The position numbers were made by a program, and so were the translations under genes. Positions 9,408 through 19,060 of a DNA stretch of 64,000 nt are shown in pieces. This DNA comes from a bacterium (GTDB lineage: Bacteria; SAR324; XYD2-FULL-50-16), in assembly GCA_018829445.1 (NCBI GenBank), contig JAHJTV010000060.1:1-64000 (forward strand), given 5' to 3'. Within the stretch, counting starts at the first letter, position 1. Each line of letters opens with the position of its first letter. A model generated the notes under the pieces. The model had not been told where the DNA came from, ran no database searches, and was given only the letters and a program-made list of their open reading frames with translations.

Positions 9408-9413
9408 TAAAGT
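9400..9413 (+). repeat. 14-base direct repeat, copy 2
   Basis: Identical to 8812-8825. It contains the upstream ATG of the STAS-like reading frame (9405-9407, minus strand) and ends seven bases before the left end of the insertion sequence. Confidence 0.55.
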
Positions 9414-9420
9414 TACGAAT

Positions 9421-10964
9421 TGTCCCTGTTATGCGGAAATGGTACCACTGATAAACCCGGATGATCGGTATTACCGAGATTGAAATTCAGGGTGAACCGA
9501 AATCAAATGTGAATGGAAAAGGGTTTTTGCCAGAAATTATGGGCAGAAAACCTGATTTTTGACGCACTTCTCCTATTAAAGTCCTGATTCCCAGCTTTCA
9601 TTTTATCCGACTCAAGCTGCTTTCCTTATTCTATAAGTAGTTACTATCGTTTCCTGAAAACTTTTAATTTCCAAATTGGCAGGAACATCTTTATTGGTTT
9701 TTGGTACAAAAGGAACAACTTTATCTCTGAAAACCATACCGGGAGTAGCACTTCCCAAAAACTCATGAGGACGCCAGTTATTATACCATTGGGAAAATTT
9801 ACTGCAAAGGTGGGTAAGATGCCGATATCCTCGGATGATAGTAACCTTTTCCAACTATTCGTGTTTCAAGGTTTCGATTACTCGCTCTGTTACAACGATG
9901 CTTCCGTGTTCTCCGACTGCACCATATCGGATTTTCGCCCCATTTGAATCAATGAACTCTCCAAAAGCAGCGCTGGTAAAGACACTTCCGTGATCCGAAA
10001 TGATGTGCTTGGGCTTTCCAATATTTTCGAACGCCGCTTCAAGTGCATTGATCACAAATCCAGTGCTGGGTACTTCAAGTGGTGTTACTGCCACAACTTG
10101 GCGGGAGAAATGATCAATGGCAACCAGAACGCAGATCTTCCATAAACCCCAATAATATACTTCCGTTAAATCAATACTCCACAAATGATTGGGGTACCAG
10201 GCCGGGATTCGACAACCATTTTCGCTCTTTGTTAGATAATTTTTTGAGCACCTTATTGATTGCGGATTCCTGGGCTTGGGATGTTGTAAGATGTTACGAA
10301 CGGTCGAAGCAGCAAGGAATATGTTCAGAAGTTTTAATTGATTGGAGATTCGAACTCTGCCCCAATCGATATTATCTTTGGAAATACGCCAAACCAATGC
10401 GGCTAAGGATTCCAGTGTTTTATTCCAGGGTTGTCGATTGGGTTTAGGAGTATCGTCAATTTGTCTTAACCATCGATACAAGGTGGATCTGGCAATACCA
10501 AAGGTCTTGGTTACATGTCGTTTTGGTATTTGGAAGTACTCCATATGCCAGAGAATAAATAACCTTTCTTTCAGATTGTATCGAGCTTTACTTGAAGATG
10601 AATGGATCTGTTTCTGGAAAATTGTAATTTGAGTTTCAAGTTGATAGATTCTATCGCGGAGGAAGACAATTTCCTTATTTTTCTCATCAATGGGCAACTT
10701 TGCTATTGACTTCAATCCGAGTTTTCGAAATTTACCTGCCCAGGCTGCCGCCAACAGTGCGGCTTTTAAAATCATAGAAACAGCATAAACCATGATTTCT
10801 GTTTGCTTCTTCATTGCGGTCAAAATTGAATCAGCTATTTGTAAAATTGGCTTCAAAATGACCGATGAATAACATAAACTTGTATCACTACGCAATGGAA
10901 TGATGACTTAATAACCGTGTATTATCAATTTATTGGATGGTCCCATTATCGCATGACAGGGACA
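9421..10964 (-). mobile_element. Insertion sequence with 27-bp terminal inverted repeats
   Basis: The 27 bases at 9421-9447 and the reverse complement of 10938-10964 match at 23 positions. Both begin TGTCCCTGT and end ACCA. They enclose 1,544 bp containing a single DDE transposase on the minus strand. I see no clear target-site duplication: the left flank is ACGAAT and the right flank is GGGTGA. The transposase carries an in-frame stop, so this copy is probably not autonomous. Confidence 0.85.
9612..10895 (-). pseudogene. DDE/integrase-core transposase interrupted by an in-frame amber stop
   Basis: An N-terminal helix-turn-helix (RHVTKTFGIARSTLYRWLRQ) is followed by an rve-type integrase core with the acidic triad SIDLTEVYYWG, HIISDHGSVF and the helix ending VTERVIETLKHE. 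There is then a TAG at 9855-9857. The same frame continues for 80 codons with the normal end of such enzymes (FSQWYNNWRPHEFLGSATPGMVF). Related enzymes often have tryptophan near this point, so a TGG-to-TAG change is the likely cause. Read through, the protein would be about 427 residues; the first 27 may not be translated, with MKKQTEIMV an alternative start. Loss of function is inferred; suppression or readthrough is not excluded. Confidence 0.85.
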
Positions 10965-11357
10965 GGGTGACCCTTTTTCCTTTCTATAAGGTAAGTCAAA
11001 AGAAGACTTGACCCCTTTTTCTGACGGTTGTAAAAGTCTGAGTGATTTGATAATTTTAATTCATAGACAAAACAATTTTTCTTGGAAAATGTCCCGACTC
11101 TTAACTGATACGTGCTCAATTGATGGGCCATTTATGTTTTGATGATAAATCGGATTGCGGTTGACAGGTAAGTCACAAAGACTGACAAGTCTTTGACCCT
11201 CTGAGGAAGATGCACCATTGTCTGTAATAAAACCTTGTGTAATCACATTAAGCCTTTGAATATTATTCATTATAGATAAATATTTCGATTTTCCACAGAT
11301 GATTCGAATGGATTTGATGAGGATAAAAGGGACTGTATCCATACTATTAGAGGATTT
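10965..11357. other. Leader region upstream of the MoxR gene with two related hairpin motifs
   Basis: This 393-base region between the insertion sequence and moxR has no convincing gene. Two related motifs stand out. The one at 10989-11014 and the one at 11166-11199 both start AGGTAAGTCA and end TTGACCC. The second contains a perfect 8-bp hairpin (CAAAGACT-GACA-AGTCTTTG, 11176-11195). They could be operators, attenuator hairpins or element remnants. Confidence 0.45.
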
Positions 11358-12209
11358 ATGACAAACGATAAAACAAACCAGTTTATTGGTGCCCAGAAAT
11401 ATATTTTAGACAGTGAGTTAGCGCAAATTGTCAACGTTTCCATGCAACTTGAAATGCCTTTGCTGTTAAAAGGAGAACCGGGCACAGGAAAGACCATGCT
11501 GGCACACGCCATCGCTGAAAACCTGAAAATGCCACTGATTGTGTTGAACGTAAAATCAAGTATGAAGTTGGTGGAAACCTTGTATCAATACGACACTCTC
11601 ACTCGACTGAACGACAGCCGTTTCGGAGATTCCAGCAGGGATGTCTCCAATATTGAAGACTATCTGAAAATGGGAAAAATCGGGCAGGCTTTCACCTCTG
11701 ATCAACGGGTGGTGTTATTGATTGATGAGATTGATAAGGCCGATACCGATTTTCAGGATGATATGCTGGATGTGTTGGATCAGATGCAATTTGATATAAT
11801 CGAAGTTGATAAGACCATTTCGGCAAAACATCGACCGATTTTCATCATCACTTCAAATGCAAAAAAGGATCTGTCTGACCCGTTTCTTGGCCGATGTAAT
11901 TTTCATCATATTGCCTTTCCTGATCCCAAAATGATGCGAAAGATTATTGATGTCCATTTTCCCAATATTGATCAGCAGTTAGCGGAGAATGCCATTGAAA
12001 CCTTCTACAAACTACGTGAAATGGACGCCATTGAAAAACGACCGGCAACACGTGAATTAATCAACTGGATCAGGGCACTAAATGCAGATCCTGATTTCAA
12101 GGCTGATGATTTGATTGATAAGGAAGTCCCATTTTTAGGAGTTTTATTCAAGAAAAGCGGTGATTTCTCCCGGGCTTCAAACTACTCAAAAAGAAGACGA
12201 CGCTTCTAG
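11358..12209 (+). CDS. MoxR-family AAA+ ATPase
   Basis: This 283-residue AAA+ ATPase has Walker A GEPGTGKT (about 38-45), Walker B LLIDEIDK (about 120-127), a sensor-1 region (FIITSNAKKDL) and an arginine-finger region (FLGRCNF). MoxR proteins act as chaperone-like ATPases that, with a von Willebrand-A partner, mature or activate enzyme complexes, often by metal insertion. The start has AGAGGA about five bases upstream. The partner VWA gene starts ten bases after its stop. The C-terminus is unusually basic (SKRRRRF). The client is unknown. Confidence 0.9.
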   Translation: MTNDKTNQFIGAQKYILDSELAQIVNVSMQLEMPLLLKGEPGTGKTMLAHAIAENLKMPLIVLNVKSSMKLVETLYQYDTLTRLNDSRFGDSSRDVSNIEDYLKMGKIGQAFTSDQRVVLLIDEIDKADTDFQDDMLDVLDQMQFDIIEVDKTISAKHRPIFIITSNAKKDLSDPFLGRCNFHHIAFPDPKMMRKIIDVHFPNIDQQLAENAIETFYKLREMDAIEKRPATRELINWIRALNADPDFKADDLIDKEVPFLGVLFKKSGDFSRASNYSKRRRRF

Positions 12210-12218
12210 GTTAAAGCT

Positions 12219-13409
12219 ATGTTTATAGATTTTTTTTATACGCTGAAAGAGGTAGGAATATCCATCAGTCCGACCTCTTTTCTGACACTGCAGAGAGCCT
12301 TGCGATTGGGTCTTATCAACTCGGTTGGGGATTTTTATACGACAGCCAGGGCAATTCTGGTCAAAAGCGAGAGATATTTTGACCTGTATGATCAGGTGTT
12401 TGCCTATCATTTTAAAGGTGTGGAATTACCGGATTATGAAAGTCTGGAGATGGATGAAATTGCCAGAGGACTCCTGGACGAGTGGCTGAAAAACCCTAAA
12501 GAGATAGCGGATGCCCTTGGTATTGATGAATCCGAACTGAAAAACCTGTCCCCCGATGAACTGCTTGAATACTTCAAAGAACGCTTAAAAGAGCAAACAG
12601 AGCGGCATGATGGCGGCAACAAGTGGATCGGCACCGGCGGGACTTCTCCGGTTGGTCATTCCGGATATCATCCTGGAGGAATGCGAATTGGCGGGGTTTC
12701 CAAAAACAAGTCCGCTGTTAAGGTTGCCGGAGAAAGGCGGTATAAGGACTATTCCGTTGATGCTCCCCTGACCAACGCTTCAATTGGTGAAGCGCTTAAG
12801 CGATTGAGGAATCTGATCCCGTCCGGCCCTAGAGATCAAATCAATGTAGATCAAAGCATCTACCAGACCGTAAAAAACGCCGGTGAAATCGAAATTGCGT
12901 TTGATCGCAGTCTCAAGGATCGACTGAAAATTTTTCTGTTTATCGACAATGGAGGCTGGTCCATGGACCCCTTTATTCCCATTGTCCAAACCATTTTTGA
13001 CTATGCACGAGCTCAGTTTAAGGATATCAAAACCTTTTTCTTCCACAACACAATTTTTGAAACCGTCTGGGAAGATCCCAAACGCTATACCAGGGCAACC
13101 CTGGTGGATGATTTTCCCCGTTTTGACCCGGAAACCCGATTGATCTTTGTCGGAGACGCCAGTATGGCTCCCCACGAATTGATGGCCAGAAATGGATCTA
13201 TCTATTCCTTCGAAACCAGCGGCAAGCCAAGTATAGAGCGGCTGAGGTTTCTCACCGAACTGTTCCCTCACTCCGTCTGGTTGAATCCGGTCGCTGAGCA
13301 CGCCTGGGGCTACACCCAGACAATCCAGGTAATCAGAAATGTGATTGAGATGTTCCCACTCACTCTGGATGGACTCGAAAAAGCCGTCGCCCACCTGGTA
13401 AAAAAATAA
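12219..13409 (+). CDS. CoxE-like von Willebrand-A domain protein
   Basis: This 396-residue protein has a helical N-terminal half, a Gly/Pro-rich linker (about 130-160) and a C-terminal VWA fold. It is the usual partner of the upstream MoxR ATPase, and the two are almost certainly cotranscribed. The metal-ion adhesion site is non-canonical: where VWA domains have DxSxS, this one has Asp243-Asn-Gly-Gly-Trp-Ser248 (FIDNGGWSMD). The downstream FVGDASM segment could supply the other acidic ligand. CoxE itself helps mature carbon-monoxide dehydrogenase, but no such enzyme is nearby, so the client cannot be named. Confidence 0.85.
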   Translation: MFIDFFYTLKEVGISISPTSFLTLQRALRLGLINSVGDFYTTARAILVKSERYFDLYDQVFAYHFKGVELPDYESLEMDEIARGLLDEWLKNPKEIADALGIDESELKNLSPDELLEYFKERLKEQTERHDGGNKWIGTGGTSPVGHSGYHPGGMRIGGVSKNKSAVKVAGERRYKDYSVDAPLTNASIGEALKRLRNLIPSGPRDQINVDQSIYQTVKNAGEIEIAFDRSLKDRLKIFLFIDNGGWSMDPFIPIVQTIFDYARAQFKDIKTFFFHNTIFETVWEDPKRYTRATLVDDFPRFDPETRLIFVGDASMAPHELMARNGSIYSFETSGKPSIERLRFLTELFPHSVWLNPVAEHAWGYTQTIQVIRNVIEMFPLTLDGLEKAVAHLVKK

Positions 13410-13428
13410 TTCTTCCAACATCAAAATG

Positions 13429-13446
13429 ACGCCCAAACCTGGGCGT
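13429..13446 (+). terminator. Hairpin after the VWA gene
   Basis: A 7-bp perfect stem (ACGCCCA/TGGGCGT) with an AACC loop begins 20 bases after the VWA stop codon. No T-run follows, so it may be a weak terminator or only an RNA-stabilising hairpin. Confidence 0.4.
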
Positions 13447-13558
13447 TATCCAACTAATAAAATAGAAGATTAATCACCAACTTGTTTTCTATTGTCAAAA
13501 CAGCTCGGATTGGATAAAAGTAAACAAATGTACATTAAAATCCAAAATACCGAACATC

Positions 13559-16003
13559 ATGAATAAGCTGACCTACTATATAAATTCCACGTTCAAAGAT
13601 AATATAAAATCCCGGATTTCAATTGAAAAATCGGAAGGAGAGTATTCTGATTTTCCCGAGGGGCTGAGACCTGAACTGGTTTCAGCCCTTGAAAAACAGG
13701 GGATTCATAATCTCTATGATCACCAGAGCAGCGCTTTTCAGTCCATAACGAACAACCTGGACACGCTTTTGGTCTCCCATACGGCCAGTGGGAAAACCCT
13801 CTCTTTTTTTCTACCCATACTGAATGAATATATAAACACGGAAAATCCATTCTCCGTATTATTACTCTATCCAACCAAAGCACTTTCCAGAGACCAGGAA
13901 AATACCTTCGGCTCTCTTATGAGCGTTGTTGAAAAGAGTGGTCGCTTGGGGACTTTTGACGGTGATACACCCCAGGATGAAAGAACCCGCATCCAGAGAT
14001 CCAGTGATTTTATCATCACCAATCCGGATATGCTTCACGGGGGTATCCTGCCGAATCATAACAGGCGTTGGAAAGACTTCCTGTCCCGTTTAAGATACAT
14101 AGTTATTGATGAGGTTCACATTTACAGGGGTGCCTTTGGGTCTCATGTAGCCAATGTATTCCGACGCCTTTTAAGGGTTTGTGAAATCCATGGCAGCAAA
14201 CCCTGCTTTATATGTTCTTCGGCAACGGTTGGAAATCCCGGGGATCATGTCAAGGCACTCTTCAGGCGGGAATTTAACTTAATAGAAAAGGACAGCGCTC
14301 CAAAACCAGCCCGAACTATCTACTTCCTGAATCCCTCACTGGCCCAGAGTGCCGGCCATGCCTTGTACCGAAAAGGAACAGCATCCATTTCAATCCCGTT
14401 GATCAGGGAAGCGGTTAAACAAAAAGTCAGAACGATCTGCTTCTGCAAGTCCCGCCAGGAAGTGGAACGATTGCATCGCGCCGTCACCGACGGTTTTCCC
14501 TCCCTGAAATCGCTGGTTAAACCCTATCGCGGTGGATTGCTGCCCAACGAAAGAAGAGAGCTGGAAAGAGATCTGGCGAAAGGAAAAATTATCGGAATTA
14601 TTACCACCAATGCTCTGGAATTGGGAATTGACATCGGGGATTTACAGCTTTGTATCTTATCGGGTCACCCGGGCACTCTTGCCAGTTTCTGGCAGCAGTC
14701 AGGCCGGGTGGGTCGCAAGGATAAATCTTCAACGGTTGTTTTTATTGGAAAAGACACTCCAATCGATCAGTTTTTGGTGCATCATTCCGATTTTATCACC
14801 AAAACCCCGGTTGAACAGGCCCTGCTCAATGCGGATAACCCCTATATTCTGCTTCAGCATTTGCCCTGCATGGCCCATGAACATCCGCTGAGAAACGAAG
14901 AAAAGGGCTTTGATACAATGGTCTATGAGGAAGCTGTCCAGATCTTAAAGGAGAATAAAACGATTGTTCCCTACCGTGATACATTCCGGTACTCACTGCA
15001 GGATTATCCGGCTCGAGGGGTAAACCTGAGAGGAATGACCGATTATAACGTGGAGATCTACTGCGGTTCGATTGTGATCGGTGAGCTTGACCCCATTGGT
15101 GCCCGTGGCGAACTGCACAAAGATGCCATTTATCAGCATCTGGGGAAAAAATACATGTCATTGGAACTGGATCTGGAAAAGAAGCTTTGCCGGGTTGAAG
15201 AGGTCAATGTCGACTACTACACGCAAGCCCATTGGGAAGGTCGGGTTGAATTGACCGAGACTGAAGAGCGCAAGGAGATCCACGAAGCACTATTTGATTT
15301 TGGATACATTCACTACAACAAACAACCAAAACTGTACAAAAAGATTAGGGAACGGACTTACGAAAACATTGGATATGGTCCCATAACTTTGCCCCCGTTT
15401 GAATACGATACAACAGGCTTATGCATGCTGCCACCCCGATCCTGGGTTACGGAGATGGAAGCAATAGACAAGCGTTATATCGGAGCAGCACTCTATGGAT
15501 TGAGTTACCTGCTTCGTCATACCTCACCGGTTTTCTGCATGGCGGATACCAAGGATATCGAAACCGATGTCTCCATGATAGAAGCCGATGATCAGATCTG
15601 GAAAAGCGCTCTTTATGTTTTTGATTCCATTGAAGGAGGTGTGGGATACTCGGAAAAGATATTTGAGAAAATTGAGCTTTGCCTGCAGCTTTGTCTGGAC
15701 GTGATAACCAGTTGCGATTGTATTTCCGGTTGCCCGGCTTGCGTCCCTCCCTTGCCGCCGGGCGTGACGAATGAAGACCTGGAAAATCTGCTAATAGAAT
15801 CAAATGCATCTGTTGCCTGCACAACCTCTTTGTTGTCCATGCTATTGAATGGAGAAGTCAAAAATCCATCTGTAGAAACCATTCAGACCAAATTGCATGA
15901 TGCATTTGAGTTGACAAAAGAGGATACGGAAAGAATGGATATCAAACATAAACTGGGAAGAGCTGCCAATATTCTTCAGAAAAAAAGGGAACGCATCCAT
16001 TGA
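13559..16003 (+). CDS. MrfA-like DEAD/DEAH helicase with C-terminal cysteine domain
   Basis: This 814-residue superfamily-2 helicase has Walker A HTASGKT (74-80), DEVH near 185 and SSAT near 220. The second RecA domain includes ITTNALELGIDIGDL and the motif-VI segment QQSGRVGRKD. A C-terminal DUF1998-type domain carries clustered cysteines (CDCISGCPAC, near 719). This matches the mitomycin-repair factor A / YprA group, which unwinds DNA during repair of crosslinks and bulky damage. The next gene encodes the matching exonuclease, which strengthens the call. The start has no clear ribosome binding site. The protein is slightly longer than Bacillus MrfA. Confidence 0.88.
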   Translation: MNKLTYYINSTFKDNIKSRISIEKSEGEYSDFPEGLRPELVSALEKQGIHNLYDHQSSAFQSITNNLDTLLVSHTASGKTLSFFLPILNEYINTENPFSVLLLYPTKALSRDQENTFGSLMSVVEKSGRLGTFDGDTPQDERTRIQRSSDFIITNPDMLHGGILPNHNRRWKDFLSRLRYIVIDEVHIYRGAFGSHVANVFRRLLRVCEIHGSKPCFICSSATVGNPGDHVKALFRREFNLIEKDSAPKPARTIYFLNPSLAQSAGHALYRKGTASISIPLIREAVKQKVRTICFCKSRQEVERLHRAVTDGFPSLKSLVKPYRGGLLPNERRELERDLAKGKIIGIITTNALELGIDIGDLQLCILSGHPGTLASFWQQSGRVGRKDKSSTVVFIGKDTPIDQFLVHHSDFITKTPVEQALLNADNPYILLQHLPCMAHEHPLRNEEKGFDTMVYEEAVQILKENKTIVPYRDTFRYSLQDYPARGVNLRGMTDYNVEIYCGSIVIGELDPIGARGELHKDAIYQHLGKKYMSLELDLEKKLCRVEEVNVDYYTQAHWEGRVELTETEERKEIHEALFDFGYIHYNKQPKLYKKIRERTYENIGYGPITLPPFEYDTTGLCMLPPRSWVTEMEAIDKRYIGAALYGLSYLLRHTSPVFCMADTKDIETDVSMIEADDQIWKSALYVFDSIEGGVGYSEKIFEKIELCLQLCLDVITSCDCISGCPACVPPLPPGVTNEDLENLLIESNASVACTTSLLSMLLNGEVKNPSVETIQTKLHDAFELTKEDTERMDIKHKLGRAANILQKKRERIH

Positions 16004-16782
16004 TAAATAAAACATTTGTTCATTGTCCCGGAATAGGCCCCAAGACAGAGGAACGCATTAAAAAATCCGGTATCAAATCATGGCAGGAATGCCTCATAAA
16101 ACAGGACGATTTGCCGTTTGCCGGAAACAAAAGACAAGCCTTTCTCCGGCAGATCGAAAAGAGCATCGTTGCCTTAAACAAACACGATATCAATTATCTG
16201 GTGTCCGCATTGCCCACCAAGGAACACTGGAGAATTCTGGCGGAATATTTTGACAAGGTAACCTTTTTCGACATTGAAACAACAGGACTTTCCTCCTATG
16301 ACAGCCTGATAACGGTTATTGTCTGTTATCAAGCAGGCAGGCTGCATACCTTTCTTTACCAGGAAAACCTTGACGATTTTCTGAACTTTGTTGAAGAATC
16401 AAGCTTGCTGGTGGCATTTAATGGCAACAGTTTTGACGTACCCTTCATCGAAAAATCCTTTAATATTCCAGATATCGGCTGTCCATACATTGATTTGCGC
16501 TGGATCTGTTATCACGCCGGTTATGAAGGCGGTTTGAAATCAATTGAAAAACAGATGCACGTTCACAGACCGTCACGAATTGAATCAATTGACGGATTTG
16601 AAGCGGTCAGTCTTTTTCTGGATTGGCAGAATGGAGATGATGAAGCGCGAAAAAAGCTGGTCGCCTATTGCCAGGCTGATGTCCTCTCAACTTATCTGGT
16701 TGCCCACAGGCTACTGGATGAATTGGGAATCCAGATGCCTGTTGTTCAACAAGAGAATATCTTTGACAAGATCACTTCTTAA
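16000..16782 (+). CDS. MrfB/YprB-like DEDD-type exonuclease
   Basis: This 260-residue protein has an N-terminal helix-hairpin-helix-like segment ([17 protein letters not shown]) and then an RNase H-like exonuclease domain. Visible acidic residues are FFDIETTG (Asp91, Glu93), [10 protein letters not shown] (Asp near 146) and YCQADVLST (Asp near 226). It belongs with the YprB/MrfB proteins that cooperate with MrfA in mitomycin-lesion repair. Translation starts at a TTG (16000-16002) that overlaps the mrfA-like stop codon (TTGA), so the two are tightly coupled. It is shorter than Bacillus MrfB and lacks a C-terminal extension. Confidence 0.85.
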   Translation: MINKTFVHCPGIGPKTEERIKKSGIKSWQECLIKQDDLPFAGNKRQAFLRQIEKSIVALNKHDINYLVSALPTKEHWRILAEYFDKVTFFDIETTGLSSYDSLITVIVCYQAGRLHTFLYQENLDDFLNFVEESSLLVAFNGNSFDVPFIEKSFNIPDIGCPYIDLRWICYHAGYEGGLKSIEKQMHVHRPSRIESIDGFEAVSLFLDWQNGDDEARKKLVAYCQADVLSTYLVAHRLLDELGIQMPVVQQENIFDKITS

Positions 16783-16811
16783 AAACTCATTATATTTATC
16801 TTAAAGGTGAA

Positions 16812-17429
16812 ATGAAAACCCATCCATTCTCTCTTACAGATTTCAAAAGATTTACAAAATCGCTGTTCGTTTCCTTGGTAACCATTTGCATGTTTTCCGC
16901 AATCGGTATGGCCGAATCACCCTCAGAAGGCTTATTTTCTGAGATTCACACAAATAAAGGTGTAATCAAGCTGAGACTTTTTTATAAAAGAGTTCCTGCC
17001 ACTGTTGCCAATTTTGTCGGTCTGGCGGAAGGTACTAAAAGCTGGGTGGATTTGCGAACAGGAAAAGTGATGAATGTACCGTTGTATAAAAAACTGAAAT
17101 TCCACAGGGTAATTGACAACTTTATGATTCAGGGTGGAGATCCACTCGGTAACGGCAGGGGCGGCCCGGGGTATCGATTTAAAGACGAGTTTCACCCGGA
17201 TTTAAAGCACGACAAACCCGGAATCCTTTCCATGGCCAACGCCGGTCCCAACACCAATGGCAGTCAGTTTTTTATCACCCATGTTCCCACTCCCTGGCTG
17301 GATAATAAACATGCCGTGTTCGGAGAGGTTATTGAAGGCATGGATGTCGTTAACCGTATTCAGCAGAATGATGATCTGATAGAGATAAAAATCATCCGTA
17401 AGGGAAAGGAAGCGGAAGGTTTCAAATAG
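16812..17429 (+). CDS. Secreted cyclophilin-type peptidyl-prolyl isomerase
   Basis: This 205-residue protein has a signal peptide (hydrophobic segment about 17-36 ending GMAES) and a complete cyclophilin domain. Characteristic segments are [45 protein letters not shown] and [19 protein letters not shown]. It should catalyse cis-trans isomerisation of proline peptide bonds in the periplasm and help fold exported proteins. AAAGGTG precedes the ATG. It lies 29 bases after the exonuclease gene and may share its transcript, though a functional link is not evident. Confidence 0.93.
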   Translation: MKTHPFSLTDFKRFTKSLFVSLVTICMFSAIGMAESPSEGLFSEIHTNKGVIKLRLFYKRVPATVANFVGLAEGTKSWVDLRTGKVMNVPLYKKLKFHRVIDNFMIQGGDPLGNGRGGPGYRFKDEFHPDLKHDKPGILSMANAGPNTNGSQFFITHVPTPWLDNKHAVFGEVIEGMDVVNRIQQNDDLIEIKIIRKGKEAEGFK

Positions 17430-17473
17430 ACCTGAAGATCATCGGCTCTTGTCAGTTTAATGTTCGGTTCCAT

Positions 17474-18823
17474 TTAAGATTTCAATCCTAACTTTTTGAG
17501 CTTTCGATAAAGCGTACTCTTGTGTATACCGAGCTCTCGTGCAGCTGCCGCATAGTTATTGTTGTTATTGGCAAGAGCTTCCAGTATGATTTTATGCCGC
17601 GGAGATTCAGCGTGCTGATCACAAGATTCTCTTGAAGATTTGTCGATCATTACGTTTTTTAAAACATCGGGAAGATAGTCATATTTAATAACTCCATTGC
17701 CGCAGAAAATATAGATTTTTTCTATTATATTTTCCAATTCTCGCACATTACCTGGATAATTGTAGGCCATGAAGTAAGGCAGGGTGTTTCTGGAGATGAG
17801 TTTTATTTTATTTTCTCCTGATTTATTTTTCCGATCTACAAAATATTCGATCAGTAAGGGAATATCTTCCTTTCGTTCACGTAGGGCAGGGAGTTTGAAT
17901 TCCATCACATCAATGCGGTAGTAAAGATCTTTACGGAATTCTTCTTGTTTGACAGCCTCGTAGAGGTCTTGGTTAGTTGCAACAATGACGCGCACGTCAA
18001 CCGGAATTGACTTAATCCCTCCAAGCGGGACAATCTGTTTTTCTTGTAACACACGAAGGAGGCGCACTTGAAATGCAGGACTGGTTTCACCGATCTCATC
18101 CAGAAAGACTGTACCGCCTTTAGCGACTGTAAAATGGCCGGGTTTGTCTTTAACAGCATCCGTAAAAGCTCCGGCTTTGTATCCGAAAAGCTCTGATTCC
18201 AATAGTGTATCCGGTAGTGCCCCACAGTTTATGGCAACAAAAGGTTTATCTTTTCTTGGTCCCAAATCGTGAATGGCTCGTGCAAGCAGTTCTTTCCCTG
18301 TTCCGGTTTCACCTTCAATTAAGACCGTGCTTGACGATTCTGCAACGTAGGGAACAATATCAAATATCTTTTTCATGGTAGGGCTTTTGCTGATCATGTC
18401 TCCAACACGATAGCAGGTTTTTAAGTTATCTCCGATTTTTTCAACCAATCTTAGATCTCGAAAAACACCAATACAACCAATGATTTCTTTGCTTTTTGTT
18501 TTTAAGGATGTGGTTGAAATATCGATAGGTATTTTTTCTTCACAGTGACTTAGGATACTGATAAAAGAATCATTGAAAGATTTACCCTCAGAAAGAGATT
18601 TTTTGACAACACAGCCGGAATTGCACTTGTTTGACTTAAAAACATCCCAACAATGTTTACCAAGCGCCTTATCCCGTGATATTCCGGTGGTTTTCTCAGC
18701 CCCATGGTTAAAGGAGGTGATTTTCAATTCATTGTCAACAGTGAATATTCCATCTGAAACACTGTCGAGAATCAATCCACTGGTAATTGGGGAATGTTTG
18801 ATACTGTAATTAGTATGTTGCAT
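17474..18823 (-). CDS. PAS-domain sigma-54-dependent transcriptional activator (copy 1)
   Basis: This 449-residue activator has a PAS sensor (about 12-125), a sigma-54 AAA+ domain with Walker A GETGTGKE (171-178) and Walker B FLDEIG, and a Fis-type helix-turn-helix at the end (YAAAARELGIHKSTLYRKLKK). It should drive transcription from -24/-12 promoters by remodelling sigma-54 RNA polymerase. The loop that touches sigma-54 reads GAFTDA (218-223) rather than GAFTGA. The PAS domain has Cys58, Cys67 and Cys71, which are conserved in the second copy and suggest redox or metal sensing. AAAGGA precedes the ATG. It lies downstream of hdrB on the same strand, so it is a likely regulator of the Hdr locus. 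Confidence 0.9.
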   Translation of the reverse strand: MQHTNYSIKHSPITSGLILDSVSDGIFTVDNELKITSFNHGAEKTTGISRDKALGKHCWDVFKSNKCNSGCVVKKSLSEGKSFNDSFISILSHCEEKIPIDISTTSLKTKSKEIIGCIGVFRDLRLVEKIGDNLKTCYRVGDMISKSPTMKKIFDIVPYVAESSSTVLIEGETGTGKELLARAIHDLGPRKDKPFVAINCGALPDTLLESELFGYKAGAFTDAVKDKPGHFTVAKGGTVFLDEIGETSPAFQVRLLRVLQEKQIVPLGGIKSIPVDVRVIVATNQDLYEAVKQEEFRKDLYYRIDVMEFKLPALRERKEDIPLLIEYFVDRKNKSGENKIKLISRNTLPYFMAYNYPGNVRELENIIEKIYIFCGNGVIKYDYLPDVLKNVMIDKSSRESCDQHAESPRHKIILEALANNNNNYAAAARELGIHKSTLYRKLKKLGLKS

Positions 18824-19060
18824 TTATCCTTTCGATTCAAATCGTTCTCTTCCCTAAAATCGGGGAATCAAACAAGAACTTACGCCATTATCCGGGAATC
18901 CTGCTCAGGGTACACTGAAAACAGATTAGATATTCCGATCATTACAAAATATCTGACTTTACATTCTGCACTCCAACCTTTAAACAAAATAACCATTTTA
19001 TTCAGACATCGAAACACAACAGCATCTATTTGACATTATTATGTCCGCATACAGTCAATG

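Noticed and set aside
9855-9857. TAG read as pyrrolysine in the transposase
   Set aside because: Nothing in the window indicates pyrrolysine decoding, and a TGG-to-TAG mutation is a simpler explanation.
10946-11342. Two minus-strand reading frames (61 and 93 codons) between the insertion sequence and moxR
   Set aside because: They lack ribosome binding sites and family features and overlap the hairpin motifs of the leader; likely spurious.
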